Source: Amyelois transitella (taxonomy: Eukaryota > Arthropoda > Insecta > Lepidoptera > Pyralidae). Taken from it: a stretch of DNA of 64,000 nt. The stretch covers positions 5,300,001 through 5,364,000 of the forward strand of contig NC_083530.1 in NCBI RefSeq assembly GCF_032362555.1, in the 5' to 3' direction. Position 1 is the stretch's first letter. Every line of letters starts with the position of its first letter. The translations under genes were made by a program, and so were the position numbers. The notes beneath the pieces are model-generated. The model was not told the DNA's origin, ran no database searches, and saw only the letters and a list, made by a program, of their open reading frames with translations. Positions 1-10,599 of this stretch are shown here, in pieces.

Positions 1-1090
1 ACATTCCCAAAAAAAATTCATTTGAATCATCAAACGTAAAAAATAAATTTCCTACCTCAATCACATACATAATTTAAACTGTTAATCAATATAAAATTAA
101 TTAATAAATGCCAAAAAAAAGCCTAACCCGAAATTCCTCAAGTTGAATCTGCAAACTGGAAAACAGGAATAACGTCTCAGCGTTGCCCGGCGCCTACAGC
201 CGCTGAAATAGTTTCGGCGCATATTCTTCAATAACACTGTTAAAACAAACATATAAAGAAACATTAACTACTAATTTAACGATAAGAAAGTTAACTACTA
301 TGTTATACCACGTATACTACCCGTAAATTAAATTTCATCAAAATTGAGTGCTTGATAGAATACCAAACACACATTACTAGCTAGGTAGATAACGTCCTTA
401 TCACAAACGGGTTGTACTGAGCCGAAATAAATAAAATTTGTACTAGTATCGTAAATGACAAGAAAATAATATAAATATTATAGTTGAGAATATTTATAAC
501 TACATTTCTTACTTTCACTCAAAAACTGCTGAACGGATTTTGATAAAATTTTACAATATTATAGTTAATACATCGCAACAACATATTAACTATTGCAAAC
601 ACCCGAACAAAAACGAAAAACGAGAAATAAACAACATTTAAAAAAAATACCATATAATTTTTTTTGCACCTTATTCGTTAGCGCATAAGGATCATTTTCG
701 GTCGCACCACCGCTGTCCACGTAAGGCCTTTAGGCGTTAATGGAATAAGTAAGTACATGAATATTATTTTGTTCTCAAAATAAACTACGATATACAGTTG
801 AACAAAACCAAAGGCAATAGTTAACAATATTTAAAAAAAAATATTCTCTTAAGGATAAGGACCATTTCCGGCCGCACTTCCGCCATCACAGGGAGGCAGA
901 CTGAGCGTGAAGAAAATAATTAAACTACTATGACTGTAGTTATATAAATGTTTGCTATCAATATACAAAATTCATCGAAATCGATCAATCACTTTTGAGT
1001 TAATACGAATAAAATTTTTAATATTCTTTTTCTTATAAATTAATATCTTGTAAACTAATAATTTTTCTACCCCATTTAATATTTATAACT
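1..1090. other. AT-rich DNA with GC-rich islets
   Basis: No gene seen. Islets at about 165-225, 685-740 and 845-910 stand out. The last two resemble one another on the minus strand (GGTGGTGCGACCGAAAATGA versus GGAAGTGCGGCCGGAAATGG). Confidence 0.4.
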
Positions 1091-1091
1091 T

Positions 1092-1290
1092 ACTAGAGGC
1101 CGCCCGCGACTTCGTCCGCATGGAAACCCTATCAATCCCGCGGGAACTCTGGGATAAAAAGTAGCCTATGTGTTATTCTGGGTCTTCAGCTACCTACATA
1201 CCAAATTTCATGGTAATCGGTTCAGTAGTTTTTGCGTGAAAGAGTAACAAACATCCATACAAACTTTCGCCTTTATAATAGTAGTAGGAT
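1092..1290 (+). mobile_element. Young short element, N family
   Basis: CTAGAGGCCGCCCGCGACTT to TTATAATAGTAGTAGGAT, 199 bp. By eye it is identical to 20999-21205 except for an 8-bp duplication, so these are recent copies. Non-coding, SINE-like, ends in a short direct A/T-rich tail. Confidence 0.75.
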
Positions 1291-1537
1291 AGTATTTGTC
1301 TCTGAAAATGTTTTTAAATAAGAATATTAACTAGCTTTATCAAAATCGAAACGTAAATTATATTTAAGTAATAATGTGTAATTATTTATTTCAGTTTTTT
1401 CATAATATCACGCATAAAAATAATATTCACTCCATATTATTACCAGATAAAAACAATAAAAATTATCCTACCTAAAAAAAAAACATCTACATAACTTATA
1501 ATAAAACAAAAATAATTATATGAGTTAAAAAACTCAC

Positions 1538-1619
1538 CTTAATATCCTTGTAGTGATGTAGTTAGTAACCTCCATACGCCAAAACATCGCGCCGCGTCAG
1601 CTCCGCGCGGCGCCGGACG
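1538..1619 (-). other. Exon-like segment E4, GC-rich
   Basis: Bounded by GCCGAAACAATTTCAG and ATTAAG/GTGAGT, 82 nt. It contains ATGTTTTGGCGTATGGAGG. The same acceptor-like string recurs at 4720-4737 and 203-218. Confidence 0.35.
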
Positions 1620-2172
1620 CTGAAATTGTTTCGGCAATAACATGATGAAAAAAAAATATATATATATTCCATAATATTATATAAAAGATATATGCCAATT
1701 CCAACTAATAACATTAATGCGAAAGTAAGTTTGTTACCTCTTCACACATTGGACGGATCTCAATAAAAATTGCATAATATAGTTTGGATTAAGAAAAAGT
1801 AGTTTTCACGCGAACGAAGCCACGGGCGAACACTAACGAGTAAATTAACACTAACTATTGCTATTTAAATCTCAATTTGATCATTAATCAAGCTAAATGT
1901 TATCTTAAACAATCATTAGACTATTAGCTCTGTCCACCCCGTATGTGATATAAACTTAATATATCGACGAATTAATATTCTGTAATCTAAATTAATAAAA
2001 CCAAATCTAAATTTTCTACACATCAATCAATTCGCATCGCTCGCAATCATTGATTGATCTCGCACCCGGCCGGAATAATGCAATTAATCAAGATTACCGA
2101 ATTACGGACAGGTGAGTACATGTCCCGCTTATTGTAATCGAAGAGGCGCACCAAATTTGTCCTCTTATGTAA

Positions 2173-2321
2173 CACTAGAGGCCGCCCGCGACTTCTTCCG
2201 CATGGAAACCCTATCAATCCCGCGGGAACTCCGGGATAAAAAGTAGCCTGTATGTTATTCTGGTTCTTCAGCTACCTACATACCAAATTTCATCGTAATC
2301 GGTTCAGTAGTTTTTACGCGC
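2173..2321 (+). mobile_element. N-family element, 3'-truncated
   Basis: Starts CTAGAGGCCGCCCGCGACTT and stops at CAGTAGTTTTTACGCG. Confidence 0.7.
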
Positions 2322-3181
2322 CGTAAGCTCGATACAATAACTAATTGAAATTTCAAACATTGAACTTCGATAGAATCGATCAATATTATCCTTATGAAAA
2401 TAAACTTATAATAAGCAAAATATACTCCTACTAAGAATTGCACAAATTAAGCTATTTTAATTTTTTTTTATAACTTACGCCTTTCAACAATTGGATTTCA
2501 TACAATACGCGATACAAGCTTTGCTTATAGTGCACGGTCCGTAGAGTAAACTAGTGTATAGTGTTAATGCTTAACGTTATCACAACTATTTTGTGATTGT
2601 ATATCTGTGGATAAATAAAAAAATATCTCCAAATCTCTAATAGTGCGAAATAAGCCTGTGCCTGTTAAAGTATTGTCAGTAATAAATTTATTAATCTAAT
2701 CTGCTGAATTTTTAATTTAATTTAATCAATAGAAAGGGCGCTGTATCGCATACGACTTGCCTATAAATAGCGCTAACTTTTAAAAACAAAGACAAATTGA
2801 TTCCTCAAAATTTAGGCAAATACTTCACCTGATTTTTAAAAGAAAATCCTCCGATTTATTCAGACAAATATCCCGACGCATAAATAACTAACATAACATT
2901 AGATTTCTTACATTTCGCCTTTTCTTCACAAACTTGCACCACTTCAATTCTAGATAATTTGATCATTTCTACAACTATTGGGTGATCAGGCCAATTGTTG
3001 TAGAAAAAAATATCAATTACCACAGAACTGCTTACATTCCCATTCAATTTTCTATCTCTATCTCAATTGTATCATTAAGCCAAATAGCTAAACGTGGCCA
3101 TTCAGTCTTCAAGACATCAGCTCTGTCTACCCCGCCAGGGATATAGACACGTATGTAATAGCACAAGGACATCTTTCTATC

Positions 3182-3310
3182 CCCAAAAAACCACAGGAGC
3201 GAAGCCCCGAGACAGCTAGAATATTTGCATTCATCTCTTGTAATAATCCTGTCTTTTTTTATCCGTGACAATGCATCTGCAGCTACATTGTCGCGGCCTT
3301 TCACACACAC
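3182..3310 (-). pseudogene. Ty3/gypsy pol remnant, RNase H end
   Basis: A short open frame reads VKGRDNVAADALSRI. The pattern V-K-G-x-x-N-x-x-A-D-A-L-S-R is the hallmark at the end of the RNase H domain of Ty3/gypsy-type retroelements. Only about 40 codons remain, followed by an unrelated R280 piece. Confidence 0.75.
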
Positions 3311-3481
3311 TCACATTACGCCTTTTTCTCAAAGGGATAGACAGAGACGACTACTCTTTCCAATTGCCGCTATGTCTCTGCATACTTAATTCGCTTCATC
3401 TTTCATCAATGCACGCTAACTCACATCTTAAATTCAATCATTCATCTGATAAAAGCAATCTAAATTACAACAGCTAACAAA

Positions 3482-3720
3482 GTGCCGTGTGGTTCCCAGT
3501 ACTTAATAGGATAGGACCACTCAATCTTTTTCCCATGAATTTCGTAAAAGGCGGCTAAGAGAACGGCTATTAAACTTGGGATATTTCCTGAAGCCATGGG
3601 CTAACAAACTGTTAATATTTGACTCTCAATTTCATCATTGGGCCATACAGCTGAACATAGCCTTTCAGTCTTTCCAAAAATGTTGGCTCTGTACCCCCCG
3701 CAAGGGCTACAGACGCGCTT
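3482..3720 (-). repeat. R280 repeat
   Basis: GTGCCGTGTGGTTCCCAGTA to CCCGCAAGGGCTACAGACG. R280 in the plus sense runs from CACGTCTATATCCCTTGCGG to CGGGAACCACACGGCAC. Fragments not listed separately lie at 3050-3160, 4780-4880, 13255-13370, 16495-16560, 32025-32060 and 47270-47365. Confidence 0.75.
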
Positions 3721-3917
3721 ATATAAATACATTATATGCGGTTTTATATATGCATACATTAAACAATACAATATTGAGTGTGTTTGTATGTACTAACAAA
3801 AAAAAAGCAATTTTGACCTTATTAATGCTCTCTGCTTGGAAGACGGCCGGCAGCGCTGCAAGAAGTTAGTTAAATTCTTCTACAGCACAACTGAAAACAT
3901 AAACATACATGCATACA

Positions 3918-4020
3918 TAAATATAGTATCGTTGAGTTGGTATCTCGTAACACCAGTTTCGAACTTACTTCGAGGCTAACTCAATCAGTGTAATTTGTCC
4001 CGTATATATTTATTTATTTA
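3918..4020 (+). mobile_element. tRNA-derived SINE 3' fragment
   Basis: TCGTTGAGTTGGTATCTCGT through GTCCCGTATATATTTATTTA. Confidence 0.65.
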
Positions 4021-4033
4021 TTTATACATATCA

Positions 4034-4293
4034 TCATGTCTATATCCCTTACGGGGTAGACAGAGCCAACAGTCATGAAAGAGTGAAAGGCCACGTTGAG
4101 CTGTTTGGCTTAATGTTAGAATTGAGATTCAAATATTGACATAGGTGGCTAGTCCATCGCCTAATGAATATAAAAATAATGGGAGAAATTTCAAAGTTTA
4201 TAAGCCAATCCCTTAGTCGCCTTGTACGACATCCATGGAAGAGATGGAGTAGTCCTATTCTTTTTTCTATCAGTACCGGGAACCACACGGCAC
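4034..4293 (+). repeat. R280 repeat, full length
   Basis: TCTATATCCCTTACGGGGTA to CCGGGAACCACACGGCACTG. Confidence 0.8.
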
Positions 4294-4894
4294 TGAAAAG
4301 ATAAAACTACTTATTATACATCTCTTTAGAGAAAACAGCATCATTACTGAGCAAGTTTAAAATCACGAATCTGATCAATATCATCGTCGATACATTTCAT
4401 AAAAATCTGTGCAGTGGTAACAAACAAATAAGTTACTTTCGTATCCCATTAAATGAACTTTAAATCTATACTTGGGGCTGTGTCTTTTGAAAATGCATTT
4501 TTTGTTTTACATACATACATGTTTGAATTGTAACTTGTAACTTCAAGAAGCAAAATCTACTGGACAGATTTTGATGGAATATGTGTAGAATAGAACCTGA
4601 AATAATATTTTGTCGAGAAAGTAATGCAAAATAACCTTGTATTTTTTGGTCCTCTTACATCTTGATAGAATTCTGATCGAAAGTAGCGACGACGCACTCC
4701 CTTACTCGACGCTCATTCCCTGAAATTGTTTCGGCATATCCCTTTGTAAAAACTCATCTAACATGCATATAATCTCGTCTCTTTCTCCTAACGGGGTAGA
4801 CAGAGCTGACAGTCTCGAAAAGACTTGATAGGTCACGGAATTGAGATTCAAATACTGACAAGATGCTAGCCTATTGCCTAATAGAAGCTCTCTC

Positions 4895-5170
4895 TACTCA
4901 TATTATAAATGCGAAAGGGAGTTTGTTTGGTAACTCTTTGTGAGTTATCTACTAAATTAATCTACTTGAAGTATCACGTAGGTAAGTCTGAGGAAGACAT
5001 AGGGTACCTTTCATCCCAGTAAAAAATATGGTTCCTGTGGGATTTTCCAAAGACCTGTATTCGTTTGTAGGTGGAGCTAATTTCGTCGCTTTTGTTAGAT
5101 GGCGTTAAATTTAAATAAGTTGCTTTCCGTAGATGCCGCTTAATTCACGCGGGCGATGTTGCGGGTAAAA
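4895..5170 (-). mobile_element. Short SINE-like element, reverse
   Basis: CATATTATAAATGCGAAAGG at the left; CGCGGGCGATGTTGCGGGT at the right, the usual ends of these families. Confidence 0.6.
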
Positions 5171-5570
5171 GCTACTTAATTTATAAACTTATCTCTCTCT
5201 CTCTTATGAATATCCAAAAGACCCCGCAAGTGATATAGACATATGTATAACGTCTTTATTCCTAAAGGGGAAGATAGTCCCGAAAACCAAAATCTTCAAG
5301 GCAATGTTGGAATCGAAGGTCATTGTGACCAGAGTGCATAAGTTACCATTACATAATCATCACATGTCTTATTTTGTAAACTCTCTCTCTTATGCTTCAG
5401 ACTTTTGATAAGCTGTGCCTCGGATCCTATTGATATTCATTACCTTTATAATACAAAACCTATGAGCAGACATTTAATTTTAGACAGAAAATTTATTTAG
5501 TTATGATATTGCCCGAAATACGCCAAATACGCTTGGGTAATGCGTTGATACATTGTCGCTCAACGTCCGC

Positions 5571-5734
5571 TTCACTACATAGTATAAAGCAAAGTTGCTT
5601 CCCGCGTCTGTATGTATGCTTATATGTTTAAAACTAAACAACGGAATTTGATGCGGTTTTTTTTAAATAGATAGTGTCAGGAGCAAGTTTAATGTGTATA
5701 AATTCTACCCGTGCAAGGCCTGGACGGGTCGCTA
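5571..5734 (+). repeat. Q-family repeat
   Basis: CACTACATAGTATAAAGCAA to CGTGCAAGGCCTGGACGGGT. Related to 29595-29785 and 30248-30432. Confidence 0.6.
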
Positions 5735-6409
5735 TTTTATATATATTTCAGATAAGAATACCAAAAAATAATTCCCTTTGCAATTCAGCAAAGTAACGCC
5801 GCATCGACATTGCTCGCTGCCGCCGCAGGGGCATCGAATGCAGACGCCACTTCGCTCGCCAAAACTGGAATTTCATATAAGCATTTTTCAATAATACATT
5901 AATACATCATGCCATTGTTCCTTACAGGGTAGACAGAGTCAAAAGTCAACCTCGAGCGTCCACAGCCATCCGAACAACAGCTTAAATATAGCAGTTCCAA
6001 AAAGTTATTGTGTAGAAAGTATAGTAGAAAGTTAGTTATACACTACAGAAGACAGAAGGAGAACAGAGGAGAGAAATAATCATAATAAAATCACTATATT
6101 TTGGAAATGAATAAAAACATTTGACAAAAAATATAATACCTGAAATTTTTTCGCTAATTCAAACAAGCCATGACAACCGCTGCTATGGCGTACTTAAAGA
6201 AGGTTGTCTACAATTTTATTGAGAATCTCTTTAAAAAGTATGTTAAATATAAACTTCTCATTGTATGGAGGTGATAAATAATCTGTTTAATAACCACACT
6301 TCCAAAGGCAACTAAGGTTCTCCTGAGATGGATAACTTCTAAAGTGACTAGGTATGTAAAACAAATATTAATTTTTTTGTTTTAATAAAATGAAAAATTA
6401 ATAACGTAC

Positions 6410-6481
6410 CATTTCTAATGGCAATAATCATTGTGGCGTTGGAGGCAATAACGCTTAAATTCTGCGAAATTTCACAGCCCC
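6410..6481 (-). other. Exon-like segment E3
   Basis: Bounded by CTTTTTCAG and ATG/GTACGT, 72 nt. One frame is open (CEISQNLSVIASNATM..), which is not significant at this length. Confidence 0.3.
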
Positions 6482-7099
6482 CTGAAAAAGTTAAGGAATT
6501 TCATAAGGATAAAGTATTTAAATTACGTCTATGAAAATATTTGCATAAAAATATTTGTGTATAATTTTCAATATTTTAATTTATTGACCGCGACTTCATC
6601 CGGGTGGTTTAGTCAGACTGGCGGTGCCATGTGTCCCAATTAAAGTTCCCATGGCACCCCCGGGTGTCCAGTCTTGGTTCTGTAATGTAGGCGTGAAAAC
6701 GTAACAAACAGACATACAAAATTACTAACGCATTTATCATATATTAGTAAGAAAGTAGCGATTTATTAGTTAGTTATTGCAAAGTCAATGGACAGTGCAT
6801 CTAAAATAAATTATTCTTCGTTACGTAGTGTCAATAATGACCACTAGATGGCGACAAGAACTTACAGCATTGACATAGTGTAACTTGCCAAGTACTTTTA
6901 TACAAGATATAGGACTTTATCACGAAAAAAATACAAGCCACAATTTTCATTTTTTTAACTTCCTCAACATAATGAGTATTTTTTTGACGTAGATTGAGTA
7001 TTACAAATTACGTTCACGACCAATTTAATTTTACTGCCATCTATTTAAAACACCATGAACTAATCGAAAAGTCTAAAGAGTTTTAGTATTTGGTTGACA

Positions 7100-7430
7100 G
7101 CACAGATAGCGCCTAAATAAAAATATTTTAGTTCGGGGAAAAAGAATAGATGGCGGTAAAATAAAAACATTTTAGTTCGAACAAGAAAACATAGGCGGTA
7201 TAATAAAAACATTTTAGTCCGAAAAAGATAACATAGATGGCGGTAAAATAAAAACATTTTAGTTTGGACAAGGAAACATAGATGGCGGTAAAATAAATCA
7301 TTTTAGTTCGAACGAGAAAACATAGATGGCACCAAAATGAAAACATTTCAATTCAAAAAAATACCTAGATGGCGTATGAAAGAAAAAGTTAAACTTTAGT
7401 TACACTCGATAAACAGATGGCGCTAGACAA
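7100..7430. repeat. Minisatellite, about 44 bp x 7
   Basis: Diverged units of the form ATAGATGGCGGTAAAATAAA + AACATTTTAGTTCGAACAAG + AAAAC. Each unit holds AGATGGCG or a variant. It makes long hydrophobic frames on the minus strand that are artefacts. Confidence 0.85.
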
Positions 7431-8058
7431 AAAGTGACCAAGTTCTAAATGGCAAAATCTGCTTTTTTTTAACACCTTCAATATAACAAATGTGGCACCC
7501 AGATATCGATCGGAGGCAGTTCGCTTTTTACAAAAGTTATTTTTCTTTATCTCTCTCTCATCATCACTTCTTCTGGTTCAGTTCCCAGCTGTTTGTTTTA
7601 AAATTCTGCTTTGCGACTAAAAGCAGCCTTAAATTATACTGATGAGACATACATATCATGTATATATAAATATACATAAATTACTCATGCTGAAATGACA
7701 ACATTTTTTTGTAACACCTCCTCCTACCTAATCCAAACCATTTCCAGGGTTAGGATATTGGATACCTATCCAGAGTTCAAGAGCCAACCAGCCATGGGTT
7801 AATGATGGGATTAAGTTCAGAGATGGTGTCAAGTTACTAGCGCATTGCCTCAAGGAAGGAAATTTATTTTTTATGACCAGACCAGAATGTTAGGGCTTGA
7901 AAATGTTACAAACAAACATAAATCCTCACAACTTTGTATAAAGTAGGGTATCACATCTTTATCCCAAACTGGATAGATTCCAAAGCAGAAAAACATAAGT
8001 TTGGGTGGTTAAAGATGAGATTAAAAGAGAGAAGAAAGAAATAAGAATTAATCCTTAC

Positions 8059-8165
8059 CATACAAATTCAGCATCATATCAGTTTAGCAGCATTTGAGTT
8101 CGTAGCCAATCGACCTTGCACAGCTTAGTGTTAACCGCAACAGGATTTGAAAATGCTGTCATCAT
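8059..8165 (-). other. Exon-like segment E2
   Basis: Bounded by TTTCTTTCCAG and TATG/GTAAGG, both strong sites. It opens MMTAFSNPVAVNTKLCKVDW and stops 8 codons later, before the donor. No recognised protein. Confidence 0.35.
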
Positions 8166-8556
8166 CTGGAAAGAAATAAAAAAATGTTACCAATAAATAT
8201 CACAAATGATATTAAAATGACAAAATTAAAATAAGAGATCTTAACAGGTAGACCAAGCAGATGGTCTCACTTATTTCTAGGATTCATTTAGCTGGATGGC
8301 TTAATGATGGCATTGAGTTTTGAAGATAGTGACAGATCACTATCCTAAAAGAAGAATCCCAAGATTATAAGATCAACTCCCTTCATTGCATTGAAATTAA
8401 TAATCGGTGTGAAGAGAGCAGCAGCTGACTCTTGCTTTAAAACAGTGAAAAAAAATCTTTTGTAACTGGTTCCCTAAGTTTAGTTGCCAAAGTTGATGAA
8501 GGGTTTACCCAACCAAAAGAAGGTCACACATTTAATCTAAGATTTATAAAAAAATA

Positions 8557-8608
8557 AAATATAATGCATAAGCACTGAATACCAATTCAGTGCTTATGCA
8601 TTATATTT
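8557..8608. repeat. Perfect hairpin, 24-bp arms, 4-nt loop
   Basis: TAATGCATAAGCACTGAAT, loop ACCA, then the exact complement. Flanking AT-rich bases extend it imperfectly. Confidence 0.85.
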
Positions 8609-9040
8609 AAATTTTTTAGATGGTAAATTCTCAACAGACTTTGGAAAAGGAAAAAATCTGATGATTCTCAAGTAATAGTTTTATCAGAAAATAACTTTGT
8701 TTTCCTAGTCTTCTTTGTATAAAACTGAGTTTGTATTTCTAAAATGAATTTAGTTTTTGTATAAAACTGAGTAGGTACAGTAGAAATTCTTGAACTAATT
8801 TCCAATAGTACCTGATGCACACAATTTTCTTGTCAATCTCTTTGTTTTCCTTCAAAATACTTTTTGATTACATTAAAATTTGTGTAAATACATATAAATG
8901 TATAATCAATTATGTTGTAAGTACCTCTACAAAACATAACTACTAATAATATGTAATGAAAATGAGTACTTATTTGTTTTGTTTGCAATAAATAAATACA
9001 AAATCCAATAAAAGTTTAGTATACATGAAACTTATTATTT

Positions 9041-9270
9041 ACTAGCTGTGCCCGTGACTTCGACTTCTGTGTGAAATAGTTATTTTGGGCATCATTGAAG
9101 CCCTCAAAGATATTTCTTTGCTCCTTGTAGTTGCAGAGTGATGTTATATAGCCTAAAGCCTTCCTGGATAAATGGTCTATTCAACACAAAAAGAATTTTT
9201 CAATTCGAACCAGTTCCTCAGATAAGCGCTTTCAAACAAACTCTTCAGCTTTATAATATTCGTATAGATT
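9041..9270 (+). mobile_element. M-family SINE
   Basis: AGCTGTGCCCGTGACTTCG to CTTTATAATATTCGTATAG. Confidence 0.75.
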
Positions 9271-9309
9271 TATTCTTATTTTTAATTACAATTTGTAAAG
9301 TACAATAGG

Positions 9310-9595
9310 CTGACTTAATGTTAATACCTATTTGAATCTCAATTCATCTTCAAACCGTACATCTGAACATGGCATATCAGTCTTTGTTAAACTGTTGGCT
9401 CTGTCTTCCCCGCAAGAGTTAAAGACGCTATTATATACATGTGCAGTGTCTGTCACATATCACATAGGTACACAGAAAAAAAGATGGAATAAGTCAACCA
9501 TTAAGTCAAATAGCTGAACGTGGCCATTCAGTCTTTTCAAGACTGTTGGCTCTATCTAGCCCAGAAGGGATATAGACGTGACCATATGTATGTAT
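9310..9595 (-). repeat. R280 fragments, two in tandem
   Basis: Two partial copies, each with a GTTGGCTCTGTC or GTTGGCTCTATC core. Confidence 0.6.
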
Positions 9596-10456
9596 GTAAT
9601 AAATTTAGATAAAGGCCCAAGCAGCATAAGACCTATGTCTCAGCTCAAGACTGTTGTCACGAAATAGGACTTTTCCGCGTTATTAACTGACCACATCATC
9701 TAGTCATCTCTCAGGTATTAGTCTTAGTTGTGACCTCACCACCTCACCTCCTAGAGAGGTAGTAACCAGAGATAAAATTGGGTAAGTCAAGATTTTACAC
9801 AAAATGATTCCTGTTTAGACTCTGCACTGCATCCTCTGCAGAGGAACAGAACCTACCTCGTACCCAGTAATGGTTATCATTATATCCCTTAAGTGTACTA
9901 AGGGTCTGTAAGGATCGTAGCAAGTGGAATTCCAGTCTCTGCCTACCCCAATGGAGAAACAGGCGGCATACATACCGTATGTATGGAATCTGCTTATTCC
10001 GAAATTCGAAAAACCTTTCATAATGTTGACGTGAGCCCGGCTGTGGCATCTCCGTGAGGAACCAGAGATCCAACCACCGATGTAGAAAAGCCAGGTTTTT
10101 GAACAAGTAAGCTACTAACACCCGTTCAACACTATTTTTGTGATTGTGTTCTTAGCTGAAGTAGGTTTGAAAGAGAATAAAAAACCTCCGAAGGTAGAAT
10201 AATGTAGGTACCATATTTTCAGATTTCTTTGCCATCCATATAATATGGTGGGTACCTACTCACAAATACGCTGTTCGATAAAAAAAATGGAGAACAAATA
10301 GAAAATTTGTTATCGGAAAAGTTCACATTATCAAAACAAAGGCGGTATACATCAAAAGAACACTGTGTTTACATTAATTAGCTAATTTGAAAATGGAACG
10401 ATAACTTTTTCACACAGGTCTCCATCTTGGTAGCAAGGAAATTTAAAAAAACTTAC

Positions 10457-10573
10457 CATATCTTCAGCTCTCAGCGCGTAGATGATGTAAAACTTTTCGA
10501 AGTTATTGAAAACCAAGAACAATTTACTTTTCAGCTTGATTTGACTCTATAAAATATATTTATCCGAAGTTTT
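10457..10573 (-). other. Exon-like segment E1
   Basis: Acceptor-like CACCTCTGCAG at the 5' side and donor ATG/GTAAGT at the 3' side. All frames have stops except the last ~28 codons (ending ALRAEDM). It could be a 5' UTR or non-coding exon. Confidence 0.3.
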
Positions 10574-10599
10574 CTGCAGAGGTGTAGAGAGGGCCATTT

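Noticed and set aside
5790..5880. GC-rich islet with an alanine-rich frame (STLLAAAAGASNAD)
   Set aside because: Open in two frames but without matching splice partners; not enough to call an exon.
7060..7346. Overlapping hydrophobic frames rich in Phe and Tyr that look like membrane proteins
   Set aside because: They are read from a 44-bp minisatellite; each 'helix' is one repeat unit.
7100..7430. Regularly spaced repeats considered as a CRISPR array
   Set aside because: The repeats are contiguous and diverged with no unique spacers, the genome is eukaryotic and there are no cas genes.
9795..10121. 108-codon minus-strand frame
   Set aside because: It overlaps an H-family repeat copy and has no recognisable domain.
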